From contig NZ_VSSS01000025.1 in NCBI RefSeq assembly GCF_008123425.1, forward strand, positions 1 through 40,028: a stretch of 40,028 nt of DNA, given 5' to 3'. The position numbers were made by a program, and so were the translations under genes. This stretch comes from Bradyrhizobium rifense. Its GTDB lineage: Bacteria > Pseudomonadota > Alphaproteobacteria > Rhizobiales > Xanthobacteraceae. Below the pieces are notes generated by a model. It saw only the letters and a program-made list of their open reading frames with translations. It was not told the DNA's origin and searched no databases. Each line of letters begins with the position of its first letter. The first letter of the stretch is position 1. This document shows positions 17,771 through 25,776 of the stretch, piece after piece.

Positions 17771-18734
17771 CCGCCTCCAGCGCGTGCACCGAGAACATCT
17801 TTGCCGCGTCCGTCCAGCTTTCGCGCACGCGCCAGCCGGCGCCTTGCGCCAGCGCGGCAAAGCGCTCGAGGCTGTATTTGTAGCTGTTCTCGGTGTGGAT
17901 GCTCTCGCCCGGCTTGAACGAGAAGCTGGTGCCGAGCAGGCGCACAGTCTGGCTCTTCCGGCTGATCAGGTGCATCTCGATCCGATGGCGCGCGTGATTG
18001 TAGATCGCGCCATGGGTGAAGGCGGAGAGGTCGAAATTGCCGCCGAGCTCGCGGTTGATCCGCACGAGAACATTGAGGTTGAAGCGCGCGGTGACGCCGG
18101 CCGCGTCGTTATAGGCGGCGTGGAGCAGGCGCTCCTCTTTCTCCAGATCGGCGCCGATGATCATCTGCGCGCCCCGGCCCAGAATAGCTCGCGCGCTTTT
18201 CAGGAAGGCCTGCGCCTCATGCGGCTCGAAATTGCCGATGGTCGAGCCCGGGAAGAAGCCGACCTTGGGCATGGACGCAACCGCCTTCGGCAGCTCGAAC
18301 GGCGTGGTGAAGTCGGCGGCCACCGGATAGATGCCAAGCGCGGGGAAATCGCGCTTCAGCCCGTTGGCCTGTGCCTTCAGGAAATCGCCGGAGATATCGA
18401 CGGGCACATAGGCCGCGAACTTGCAGTGATTGAGCAGCAGGCGAACCTTCGTCGTCGCGCCGGCACCGAACTCGACCAACGCCGCATGCTCTGGAATGAT
18501 CTTTGCGATCTCGCTGCCGCGCTCCTTCAGGATCGCAAGCTCGGTGCGCGTCGGATAATATTCCGGCAGGCGCGTGATCGCCTCGAACAGCTCCGATCCG
18601 GTCGCGTCATAGAAATATTTCGGCGACAGTTTTTTCGGCTGCTGCGAGAGGTCCTCGATGGCCTCGCGGGCGAAGGCGGTCGTCTGCTCGTCGGGGAGAT
18701 GGGCTTCGGCCAAAGCGCTGGCGTGCACATTCAT
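17763..18734 (-). CDS. egtD: L-histidine N-alpha-methyltransferase EgtD
   Basis: EgtD, 323 residues, trimethylates histidine with SAM to hercynine, the first step of ergothioneine synthesis. Family features are PKYFYDATGSELFEAITRLPEYYPTR at 39-63, the SAM-site VEFGAGATTKVRLLL (87-101), and PGSTIGNFEP with Asn168. TENSYKYS carries Glu282 and Ser284, the same numbers as the histidine-binding residues of mycobacterial EgtD. The ATG at 18734 has AGGAG six bases upstream and is preferred over a start 11 codons earlier. It follows egtB by 51 bp in the same operon. No egtA or egtC is present, as is usual outside actinobacteria. Confidence 0.96.
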   Translation of the reverse strand: MNVHASALAEAHLPDEQTTAFAREAIEDLSQQPKKLSPKYFYDATGSELFEAITRLPEYYPTRTELAILKERGSEIAKIIPEHAALVEFGAGATTKVRLLLNHCKFAAYVPVDISGDFLKAQANGLKRDFPALGIYPVAADFTTPFELPKAVASMPKVGFFPGSTIGNFEPHEAQAFLKSARAILGRGAQMIIGADLEKEERLLHAAYNDAAGVTARFNLNVLVRINRELGGNFDLSAFTHGAIYNHARHRIEMHLISRKSQTVRLLGTSFSFKPGESIHTENSYKYSLERFAALAQGAGWRVRESWTDAAKMFSVHALEAAE

Positions 18735-18785
18735 GATACTCTCCTGAACGCGCTGTCCGGCGCGCATTAGTCGTCGGATGAAACT

Positions 18786-20033
18786 TCAGACGTAGTCGGC
18801 GAGCCGCAACCCGGTGAATTGCCAGCGGTGGTGCGGATAGAAGAAGTTGCGGTATGTGACACGGCTGTGACCGTCCGGCGTCGCGAGCGAGGAGCCGCGC
18901 AGCACCAGCTGGTTGACCATGAACTTGCCGTTGTACTCGCCGAGCGCGCCCTCGATGGCGCGGTAGCCGGGGTAGGGTGAATACGATGAACGCGTCCACT
19001 GCCAGACGATGCCGAAGGCGTCGTTGAGTTGACCGGCGCGCGCGGCGACCTCCCATTCCATCTCGGTCGGCAGGTGTTTTCCGGCCCAGCGCGCGAATGC
19101 ATCGGCCTCGTAATAGCTGATGTGGCAGACGGGCGCGTCGGGATCGACCGGCTTGAGGCCGGCGAGCGTCATCACCTGCCATCCGCCATCGACCTCGCGC
19201 CAATGGCCCGGAGCTTGCCAGTCTTCCTTGCTGGCCGCGGCAAAGCCGTCCATCAACCACAGCGTTGCGGTCCGGTAGCCGCCGTCGCGCATGAAGGCGA
19301 GCCATTCGCCATTGGTGACGAGATTGCGGGCGACCCTCACGGGGCCGACGAGCGCGCGATGCGCAGGCTTCTCGTTGTCGAAATGAAAGCTGTCCTCGAC
19401 ATGGCCGACGGTGTGGATGCCCTCGTTGAGCGTCAGCCAGTCATCGCCGGTGCGCGTCGCGGACGTGAAGCGCCAGTCGGAATCGTAGGCCGGATAGATC
19501 GGATTCTGCGCGAAGGCGTGCAGGATGTCGGTGAACATCAATTCCTGATGCTGCTGCTCGTGGTTCAGCCCGACCTCGACCAGTGGCGCCAGAGCGCGGA
19601 GCTTGCCTTCGTCAGCCTCACGGAAGAATTTGACCACCGCCGCATCGACATGGCTGCGATAGGCGCCGACCTCGCTGGCGCTGGGCCGGGTGATGTCGCC
19701 CCGATGATTGCGGGCATGGCGGGGCCCGGCGCTGACGTAATAGGAATTGAACAGGAAGGCGAAGTCAGGATGGAAGGGCCGGTAGCCGGGGGCGTGCTCG
19801 CCGAGCAAGAACTGCTCCCAGAACCAGGTGGTATGCGCCCGGTGCCATTTGGCCGGGCTCGCGTCCGGCATGGACTGGATCTGCTGGTCCTCGGGCGAGA
19901 GCGGTGCGGCCCGGCGCTCGGTCTCGTTGCGGACGCCGATAAAGGCGGCCTCGAGCCGTTGGGCGAGGCTGCCCTGGTCGGAAGAGGGTGACGAAAGCGG
20001 CGGACTGGCCGTTGCTGAGGCTTGTTTCGTCAC
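18786..20033 (-). CDS. egtB: Hercynine oxygenase / sulfoxide synthase EgtB
   Basis: EgtB, 415 residues, is a mononuclear non-heme iron enzyme that couples hercynine to a thiol (gamma-glutamylcysteine or cysteine) to give the sulfoxide precursor of ergothioneine. The N-terminal DinB-like domain supplies the three-histidine iron site, read here as His67 in WHRAHTTW and His158/His162 in NHEQQHQELM. The C-terminal formylglycine-generating-enzyme-like domain (from about 200) includes CHISYYEADAFARWAGKHLPTE and the ending FTGLRLADYV. The start is GTG at 20033, with GGAG correctly spaced; upstream in-frame codons have no such site. It is the first gene of an egtB-egtD operon. Confidence 0.95.
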   Translation of the reverse strand: MTKQASATASPPLSSPSSDQGSLAQRLEAAFIGVRNETERRAAPLSPEDQQIQSMPDASPAKWHRAHTTWFWEQFLLGEHAPGYRPFHPDFAFLFNSYYVSAGPRHARNHRGDITRPSASEVGAYRSHVDAAVVKFFREADEGKLRALAPLVEVGLNHEQQHQELMFTDILHAFAQNPIYPAYDSDWRFTSATRTGDDWLTLNEGIHTVGHVEDSFHFDNEKPAHRALVGPVRVARNLVTNGEWLAFMRDGGYRTATLWLMDGFAAASKEDWQAPGHWREVDGGWQVMTLAGLKPVDPDAPVCHISYYEADAFARWAGKHLPTEMEWEVAARAGQLNDAFGIVWQWTRSSYSPYPGYRAIEGALGEYNGKFMVNQLVLRGSSLATPDGHSRVTYRNFFYPHHRWQFTGLRLADYV

Positions 20034-20324
20034 GTTTTTCTCCAGACAGGACAAGAGAACGTTGTTGGCGATACCCGGTTCCAAAACCAAGGTTCGTCCT
20101 AGATAGGGGCTCCGTTACGGTATGAAAGTCCTCCCCGGTGATGATATTCGTGCCATCATGCAATGGGGCCGGGGCCTCCCGGACCGCCCGCCCGGGGCCT
20201 GTTCGCCGCCATTTTACTTTGGATGCACAACGGTTTGGGCTACATATATAGGCAGGTATCGGGTTAGATCGGCTGAGCCGGCCCGGAATGATAGGTGAGG
20301 GCTCTGCCCCAGAAGGACACGGAT
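20034..20324. promoter_or_regulatory. Divergent egtB / grxD region
   Basis: This 291-bp spacer separates divergent egtB and grxD. It contains a GC-rich inverted stretch around 20166-20208 (GGCCGGGGCCTCCCGG against CGCCCGGGGCC). An AT-rich CATATATA at 20243-20250 is a plausible -10 element for grxD about 75 bp upstream of its start, but no well-spaced -35 is evident. AGAAGGA (20311-20317) is the grxD ribosome-binding site. No gene is seen. Confidence 0.4.
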
Positions 20325-20651
20325 ATGAACATCGCGGAATTCATCGCCAACGAAGTGAAGTCGAACGACGTGGTTCTGTTCATGAAGGGTACGCCGCAAT
20401 TTCCGCAGTGCGGATTCTCAGGCCAAGTCGTGCAGATACTCGACCACATCGGCGTCGGCTATAAGGGCCTCAACGTCCTCGAATCCGCCGAGCTCCGCAA
20501 CGGCATCAAGGAATTCTCGAACTGGCCGACCATCCCCCAGCTCTATGTGAAGGGCGAGTTCATCGGCGGCTGCGATATCGTCCGCGAGATGTTCCAGGCT
20601 GGCGAATTGCAGCAGCTCCTCTCCGAGAAGGGCGTCGCGGTCGCGGCCTGA
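20325..20651 (+). CDS. grxD: Monothiol glutaredoxin, Grx4/GrxD type
   Basis: A 108-residue CGFS monothiol glutaredoxin. The active motif is Cys29-Gly-Phe-Ser32 in FPQCGFSGQ, preceded by the KGTP motif, and the glutathione site [19 protein letters not shown] follows. These proteins bind a glutathione-ligated [2Fe-2S] cluster and pass it on, often with BolA. They are Fe-S carriers rather than disulfide reductases. The ATG at 20325 follows AGAAGGA at good spacing. A macrodomain gene starts three bases after its stop, so the two are almost certainly one operon. Confidence 0.97.
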   Translation: MNIAEFIANEVKSNDVVLFMKGTPQFPQCGFSGQVVQILDHIGVGYKGLNVLESAELRNGIKEFSNWPTIPQLYVKGEFIGGCDIVREMFQAGELQQLLSEKGVAVAA

Positions 20652-20654
20652 TCC

Positions 20655-21206
20655 GTGACGGTGCTGACGCGCCGGATCGGCGGCGTGCAGCTCGACATCA
20701 TCGTTGCTGACATCGCGACCCTCGGCGTTGACGCCATCGTCAACGCCGCCAATACGTCGCTCCTTGGCGGGGGCGGCGTGGATGGCGCGATCCATCGCGC
20801 CGCCGGGCCCGAGCTCGTCGCCGAGTGCCGCATGCTCCATGGCTGCAAGACCGGCGATGCCAAGATCACCAAAGGCTATCGGCTCAGGGCCGCGCATGTG
20901 ATCCATACCGTCGGACCGGTCTGGAACGGCGGCACAATCGGCGAGGACGACCGGCTCGCTTCCTGCTATCGCCGCGCGATGGAGCTGTGCGGACAGCACA
21001 AGCTGACCTCGGTGGCGTTTCCAGCGATTTCGACCGGCATCTATCGTTTTCCAGCCGATCGGGCGGCCGAGATCGCCGTCCGCACGACGGTCGAGATGTT
21101 GCCGGCCGCGCCATCCGTTGATCGCGTCGTTTTCTGCTGCTTCTCCGAGCCAAGCGCCGAACTCCATGCCGAGGCGCTCGCGCGACACAGCGGCCCTTGT
21201 GCCTGA
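20655..21206 (+). CDS. Macrodomain protein, O-acetyl-ADP-ribose deacetylase type
   Basis: A 183-residue MacroD-type macrodomain. Signatures are [27 protein letters not shown] (residues 25-51), [18 protein letters not shown] and [12 protein letters not shown], which form the ADP-ribose pocket. Family members remove O-acetyl or mono-ADP-ribosyl groups. The conserved Asn, [10 protein letters not shown] and Gly-Tyr loop suggest catalytic competence. The start is GTG at 20655, three bases after grxD, with no independent ribosome-binding site visible. Translation is therefore likely to depend on grxD. Its pairing with an Fe-S glutaredoxin is not obviously functional. Confidence 0.93.
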   Translation: MTVLTRRIGGVQLDIIVADIATLGVDAIVNAANTSLLGGGGVDGAIHRAAGPELVAECRMLHGCKTGDAKITKGYRLRAAHVIHTVGPVWNGGTIGEDDRLASCYRRAMELCGQHKLTSVAFPAISTGIYRFPADRAAEIAVRTTVEMLPAAPSVDRVVFCCFSEPSAELHAEALARHSGPCA

Positions 21207-21252
21207 TGGCGCCGTCAGTACACTCCGGCCGGCCATGTTCCGGGGAGGGGAT

Positions 21253-22539
21253 ATGATTTTACGTTTTGGGCGATTTGCCTTGGTCTGCTGCGCGCTTGTT
21301 TCGCTTGGCACAATGTCGCTTGCGCGCGCGGAAGGCACCTACGAGATTCCGGCCGGCGCGCATTTCAATCAGGACAAGCTCGCGAAGATCAGCGAGTTCT
21401 TCGAGAACGAGGTCGCGACCGGCAAGATCGCGGGTGCAACCGTGCTGATCAAGCAGCAGGGCAAGCCGGTCTACCACGAAGCGTTCGGCGTGCAGGACGT
21501 GGTCAGCAAGGCGCCGATCACCGACAAGACGATCTTCCGCCTGTTCTCAATGAGCAAGGCCATCACCGCCGTGGCCGCGATGAAAATGCTCGAGGACGGC
21601 AAGATCAAGCTCGACGACCCCGTCTCGAAATACATCCCGTCCTTCGCCAATGTGAAGGTCGGCGTCGAGAAGAAGGCCGACGACGGCACCAAGTCGCTTG
21701 AGCTGGTGCCGCCAAACCGGCCGATGACGGTGAAGGATCTGATGACGCACACCTCGGGCGTCACCTACGGCTTTTATGGCGACACCCTGGTCCGCAAGGC
21801 CTATCGCGACGCCAATATCTATGCCGGCGATTTCGACCTCGCCGAGTTCGCCGAGCGCATCGCAAAGCTGCCGCTGCACAATCAGCCGGGCGCGCTGTGG
21901 CAATACGGCCATTCCACCGACATTCTGGCGCGCGTGATGGAAGTCGCGGCGGGCAAGCCGCTGCTCGATATCGAGCGGGAGACGCTGCTCGGTCCGCTCG
22001 GCATGGTCGACACCGGCTTCCTCGTCACGGACCCAGAGAAACAAAAGCTTCTCGCGCAACCGGTGCCGAACGATAGCGATTTCCGGGTTGGCCGGATCAA
22101 CGATCCGACGGTCGTCAAGAAGATCCAGTTCGCCAGCGGCGGCATGGTGACGACCATGGCCGATTACGAGCGCTTCGCGCAGATGCTGCTCAACGGCGGC
22201 ACGTTCGACGGCAAGACCATTCTCAAGCCCGAGACGTTCAAGCTGATGACGACCGACCAGGTCGGCGCGAATTCCGGCGTCAGTCGTGACTATTTCTACT
22301 TCCCCGGCGACGGTTTCGGCTTCGGACTCGGTCTTGCCGTCCGCACCGATCCCGGCAACGCAAAACCGCCGCCGCCCGGCGATCTCGGGGAATTGAAGTG
22401 GGACGGCGCCTCCGGCTGCTATTTCGTGATCGACCCCAAGCAGGACATGTTCTTTGTGCTGCTGGAACAGACCCCGACCGAACGCCAGCGCATCCAACGG
22501 ACATTGAAGCAACTGGTCTATGAAGCCATGGAGAATTGA
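21253..22539 (+). CDS. Exported serine hydrolase, beta-lactamase/esterase family (copy 1)
   Basis: A 428-residue serine hydrolase of the class C beta-lactamase / DD-peptidase / EstB-type family. A signal peptide (FALVCCALVSLGTMSLARA, cut before EGTYEIP) sends it to the periplasm. The nucleophile motif S-x-x-K is Ser99-Met-Ser-Lys102 in FRLFSMSKAITA. The second-motif tyrosine is in QYGHSTDIL. Most members with this pattern are esterases or D-amino-peptidases rather than true beta-lactamases. The ATG at 21253 has GGGGAGGGG just upstream. The paralogous next gene starts one base after its stop. Shared blocks such as DDPVSKYIPSFA and VKVGVEKKA show tandem duplication. Confidence 0.92.
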   Translation: MILRFGRFALVCCALVSLGTMSLARAEGTYEIPAGAHFNQDKLAKISEFFENEVATGKIAGATVLIKQQGKPVYHEAFGVQDVVSKAPITDKTIFRLFSMSKAITAVAAMKMLEDGKIKLDDPVSKYIPSFANVKVGVEKKADDGTKSLELVPPNRPMTVKDLMTHTSGVTYGFYGDTLVRKAYRDANIYAGDFDLAEFAERIAKLPLHNQPGALWQYGHSTDILARVMEVAAGKPLLDIERETLLGPLGMVDTGFLVTDPEKQKLLAQPVPNDSDFRVGRINDPTVVKKIQFASGGMVTTMADYERFAQMLLNGGTFDGKTILKPETFKLMTTDQVGANSGVSRDYFYFPGDGFGFGLGLAVRTDPGNAKPPPPGDLGELKWDGASGCYFVIDPKQDMFFVLLEQTPTERQRIQRTLKQLVYEAMEN

Positions 22540-22540
22540 C

Positions 22541-23803
22541 ATGTTCGGGCGCCGCGCACTGATTGCGGCGCTCGTCCTTTTGTTCGGCGTTGTCGGTGCG
22601 CAAGCGGGCCCCGAGAACCGCGCGCACAACTTCTCGCCCGAGGGCCTGGCAAAAGTCTCCGATTACATCAGGAACGAGATCGCAACCGGCAAGTTTCCGG
22701 GCGCGATCCTGCTGCTCCAGCAGCACGGCAAGCCGGTCTATTACGAGAATTTCGGCGTACGCGATGTCGCGACCGAGATCTCGATGAGCGCGGACACGAT
22801 CTTCCGGCTCTATTCGATGTCGAAGCCGATCACCTGTGTCCTTGCCATGATGCTGGTCGAGGAGGGCAAGCTCGCGATCGACGATCCCGTCTCGAAATAT
22901 ATTCCGGCCTTTGCCGGCATGAAGGTCGGCGTCGAGAAGAAGGCCGAGGACAACAAGATCTCGCTGGAGCTGGAGCCGCTCAATCGTCCGGTGACGATCG
23001 AGGATTTGATGCGCCACACCGCAGGGATTCCTTACGGCTATTACGGCGGGGGCCTGGTGAACAAGGTCTATGCCGACGCCGGTCTGTTCGACAACAAGGA
23101 TTCGACCAACGCCGAGCTCGTCGCGAAGATCACTGCGCTGCCACTCGCCGAACAGCCCGGCACGATCTGGGATTACGGACACTCCACGGACGTGCTCGGC
23201 CGTGTCATCGAGGTGATATCGGGGAAATCGCTGTTCCAGTTTGCGAAGGAGCGGCTGCTTGATCCGCTCGGCATGAAGGACACCGCGTTCTATGTTGCTG
23301 ATCCCGCCAACTGGCCGCGCATCGCCGAGCCGATGCCGGAGGATCGCGCGATCAGTCCAATGACGCAGGTCCGCGATCCCCGGAAACCACTGAGGTGGGA
23401 GTCGGGCGGCGGCGGCCTCGTCGGCACCGTCGGCGACTATGCGCGCTTCTCACAGATGCTGCTCAACGGCGGCACTCTCGACGGCCGACGCTATCTCAAG
23501 CCGGAAACCATCGGCTTGATGGCGTCGGATCACGTCGGTCCCGAAACCCACATCGAGCGCGACAGGAACTTTTACCCGGGCGAGAACTCCGGCTACGGCC
23601 TCGGCCTCGCCGTGCGAACCTCGGTGCCGGCAGGGACGTCGTGGCCGCTCGGCGAATATCGCTGGGACGGCGTCGGCGGCACCTTCTTCTTCATCGATCC
23701 CGAAGACGATCTGTTCGGGATCTTTATGGTGCAGACCCCGTCGCAGCGCGGCCGGATTCAGCTCTCGCTGAAGACGCTGATCTATCAGGCGATGGGGCGG
23801 TGA
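22541..23803 (+). CDS. Exported serine hydrolase, beta-lactamase/esterase family (copy 2)
   Basis: A 420-residue paralogue of the preceding gene, colinear along its whole length. Signal peptide LIAALVLLFGVVGAQA is cut before GPENRAH. The nucleophile is Ser92-x2-Lys95 in FRLYSMSKPITC, and the tyrosine motif is WDYGHSTDVLG. DDPVSKYIPAFAGMKVGVEKKA repeats the block seen in copy 1. The ATG at 22541 follows the copy-1 stop after a single base, so the two are translated from one message. The upstream gene's last codons provide a weak GGAG (CATGGAGAA). The gene ends directly against the convergent threonine aldolase gene, with no spacer. Confidence 0.92.
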   Translation: MFGRRALIAALVLLFGVVGAQAGPENRAHNFSPEGLAKVSDYIRNEIATGKFPGAILLLQQHGKPVYYENFGVRDVATEISMSADTIFRLYSMSKPITCVLAMMLVEEGKLAIDDPVSKYIPAFAGMKVGVEKKAEDNKISLELEPLNRPVTIEDLMRHTAGIPYGYYGGGLVNKVYADAGLFDNKDSTNAELVAKITALPLAEQPGTIWDYGHSTDVLGRVIEVISGKSLFQFAKERLLDPLGMKDTAFYVADPANWPRIAEPMPEDRAISPMTQVRDPRKPLRWESGGGGLVGTVGDYARFSQMLLNGGTLDGRRYLKPETIGLMASDHVGPETHIERDRNFYPGENSGYGLGLAVRTSVPAGTSWPLGEYRWDGVGGTFFFIDPEDDLFGIFMVQTPSQRGRIQLSLKTLIYQAMGR

Positions 23804-24871
23804 TTACGCCCCGCGCACGATCTCTCTGATATAGCCGACCGTTTCCTCGATCTGGCTCGCATTGACGTCGAGATGGGTGCAGGCGCGGATGCGGCCGTCC
23901 ATCATCGCGAGCGTCACGCCGCGCTGGCGCAGTGCGGCGACCATCTTGTCGCCGGGCACGCCGGCGCCATCAGGTCTGAAGAACACGAGATTGGTCTCGG
24001 GCTCTTGCACCTCGACGCCCGATATCTGCGACAGGCCGCGGGCGAGAGCCCGTGCATTGGCGTGATCGTCGGCGAGGCGTTCGACGTGATGGTCGAGCGC
24101 GTAGATGCAGGCCGCCGCGCAGACGCCGGCCTGCCGCATCGAGCCGCCGAGGCGCTGCTTCCACTGCCACACTGCGTCGATGAAGGCGCGGGAGCCCGCG
24201 AGCACGCCGCCGATCGGCGCGCCCAGGCCCTTGGAGAAATCGATCCAGGCCGAATCCCAGCCTGCGGTCATGTCGCGCGGAGAGATGCCGCTCGCGACAG
24301 TAGCGTTCAGCAGTCGCGCGCCATCCATGTGGGTGACGAGGCCGTGTTGTTTCGCGATCGCGACGATCTCGTCGAGCGCGGCCTTCTTCCAGATCGTGCC
24401 GCCGCCGATGTTGGCGGTCTGCTCGACGCTGACGACCGTCTGGGTCGGCTGGTAGCGCGTGCGTGGATGCAAGGCCTTGCGGAACGTCTCCGGCGTGAAC
24501 TGGCCGTCGGCGCCCTTGAGCTGCGTCACCTGGAAGCCGCCGATCGCAGCATGCGCGCCGCCTTCGCGGGCGATGATGTGGGCGGTCTCATGTGCCAGGA
24601 TCTCGTCGCCGGGGCGGCAATGCACCAGCATCGCGGTGACGTTGCACATCGTGCCCGAGGGCATGTAGACAGCCGCCTCCTTGCCCATCAGCTCGGCGAC
24701 GCGCTCGCACAGCGCATTCACGGTCGGATCGTCGCCGACCTGCTCGTCGCCAACTTCGGCCCGCGCCATGGCCTCGCGCATCGCAGCCGTCGGCTTGGTC
24801 TGCGTGTCCGAGAGCAGATTGATGCGCACCGGCGGCGCCTTGGGATCGATCGGAGGAGGGGTGTAGAGCAT
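23804..24871 (-). CDS. Low-specificity threonine aldolase family (PLP)
   Basis: A 355-residue fold-type I PLP enzyme of the beta-eliminating lyase / threonine aldolase family. It probably cleaves L-threonine or L-allo-threonine to glycine and acetaldehyde. Visible features are NLLSDTQTKPT at the start, VGDEQVGDDPTVNAL, the cofactor-ring-stacking His region AHETAHI, MDGARLLNA, and the PLP lysine Lys214 in DFSKGLGAP. Length fits the family. The ATG at 24871 follows a GCCGTCG spacer with only a weak Shine-Dalgarno. Its stop abuts the stop of serine hydrolase copy 2. Stereospecificity cannot be read from sequence. Confidence 0.93.
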   Translation of the reverse strand: MLYTPPPIDPKAPPVRINLLSDTQTKPTAAMREAMARAEVGDEQVGDDPTVNALCERVAELMGKEAAVYMPSGTMCNVTAMLVHCRPGDEILAHETAHIIAREGGAHAAIGGFQVTQLKGADGQFTPETFRKALHPRTRYQPTQTVVSVEQTANIGGGTIWKKAALDEIVAIAKQHGLVTHMDGARLLNATVASGISPRDMTAGWDSAWIDFSKGLGAPIGGVLAGSRAFIDAVWQWKQRLGGSMRQAGVCAAACIYALDHHVERLADDHANARALARGLSQISGVEVQEPETNLVFFRPDGAGVPGDKMVAALRQRGVTLAMMDGRIRACTHLDVNASQIEETVGYIREIVRGA

Positions 24872-24919
24872 GCGACGGCTCCTGAAAGCATTGCGGCCAC
24901 TGAAGTGTGGCTCTTAAGC

Positions 24920-24947
24920 AAAAAGGCCCCGGCGAACCGGGGCCTTT
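24920..24947 (-). terminator. Rho-independent terminator of rpsD
   Basis: On the minus strand, AAAGGCCCCGG-TTCG-CCGGGGCCTTT forms an 11-bp stem with a stable TTCG tetraloop and runs into TTTTT. It lies 13 bp after the rpsD stop. This is the clearest intrinsic terminator in the window. Confidence 0.9.
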
Positions 24948-24960
24948 CGATATTCAGATC

Positions 24961-25578
24961 TTAGCGCGAATAGAATTCGACGACCAGATGGGGCTCCATC
25001 TGCACCGGGAACGGCACGTCGGAGAGGGCGGGGATGCGCACATATTTCGCGGTCATCTTGCCGTGGTCGACTTCGAGATAGTCGGGCGTATCGCGCTCGG
25101 GGAGCTGGCTGGCTTCGAGAACATGGGCGAGCTGCTTGGAGGCTTCCTTGACCTCGATCACGTCGCCGACCTTGATCTGGTAGCTCGAGATGTTGACCTT
25201 GCGGCCGTTCACCCTGATGTGGCCGTGGTTGATGAACTGGCGGGCGGCGAAGATCGTCGAGACGAACTTGGCGCGGTACACGACCGCGTCGAGACGACGC
25301 TCGAGCAGGCCGATCAGGTTCTCGCCGGTGTCACCCTTGAGGCGGCTCGCCTCGACATAGATGCCGTGGAACTGACGCTCGGAAATGTTGGCGTAGTAGC
25401 CCTTCAGCTTCTGCTTGGCGCGCAGCTGCACGCCGAAGTCGGAGAGCTTGCCCTTGCGGCGCTGGCCGTGCTGGCCGGGGCCGTATTCGCGGCGGTTGAC
25501 GGGGCTCTTCGGGCGGCCCCAGATGTTCTGGCCCATACGGCGATCGAGTTTGTACTTCGCCTCACTGCGCTTAGTCAT
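24961..25578 (-). CDS. rpsD: 30S ribosomal protein S4
   Basis: S4, 205 residues, is a primary 16S rRNA-binding protein that nucleates assembly of the small-subunit body. It starts at [16 protein letters not shown]. The S4 N-terminal domain contains [31 protein letters not shown]. The S4 RNA-binding domain is near residues 95-160 ([32 protein letters not shown]). The ATG at 25578 has AGAGGA properly spaced. As in many alphaproteobacteria it is a single-gene unit outside the alpha operon. A promoter and a structured leader of about 145 nt lie upstream, and an intrinsic terminator lies downstream. Confidence 0.99.
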   Translation of the reverse strand: MTKRSEAKYKLDRRMGQNIWGRPKSPVNRREYGPGQHGQRRKGKLSDFGVQLRAKQKLKGYYANISERQFHGIYVEASRLKGDTGENLIGLLERRLDAVVYRAKFVSTIFAARQFINHGHIRVNGRKVNISSYQIKVGDVIEVKEASKQLAHVLEASQLPERDTPDYLEVDHGKMTAKYVRIPALSDVPFPVQMEPHLVVEFYSR

Positions 25579-25729
25579 CGCGTCCTCTTCGGTTGCATGG
25601 TTTGAGGAAACGCGCCCTCCTGGGTGACGGGCTAGCCCGGCACTGACAGGTCCGATCCCCAAAGCTTAAGGGAGAGGACCACGGGTCGCGAAACGCTTCG
25701 CGGGCCGAAATCGGCCCGCGAGCAGGGGG
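25579..25729 (-). promoter_or_regulatory. Structured 5' leader of rpsD
   Basis: If transcription begins just after the -10 at 25730-25736, the rpsD mRNA carries a leader of about 145 nt. It opens with a perfect 11-bp inverted repeat, TCGCGGGCCGA (25698-25708) against TCGGCCCGCGA (25711-25721). A second element CGCGAAACGCTTCGCG (25687-25702) can compete for part of the same bases. Further on is a perfect 12-bp palindrome CGGGCTAGCCCG (25628-25639). S4 represses its own synthesis through mRNA structure in enteric bacteria and Firmicutes. A similar role here is inference from position and structure. Confidence 0.45.
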
Positions 25730-25759
25730 CTTTTAGGAGAGTTTGGGTCGATTTGTCAA
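25730..25759 (-). promoter_or_regulatory. Sigma-70 type promoter of rpsD
   Basis: On the minus strand, TTGACA (25754-25759) is followed after 17 bp by CTAAAA (25731-25736), or after 18 bp by TAAAAG. This is close to the alphaproteobacterial housekeeping consensus. It would start transcription about 145 nt upstream of rpsD, at the edge of the leader hairpin. The -35 is a perfect match. Confidence 0.6.
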
Positions 25760-25776
25760 TGCGAATGGTCCCGGAA

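Noticed and set aside
21253..22539. Annotating copy 1 as an antibiotic-resistance beta-lactamase
   Set aside because: The S-x-x-K motif is shared with esterases and DD-peptidases, and the tyrosine motif is YGHS rather than the class C YSN. Resistance cannot be claimed.
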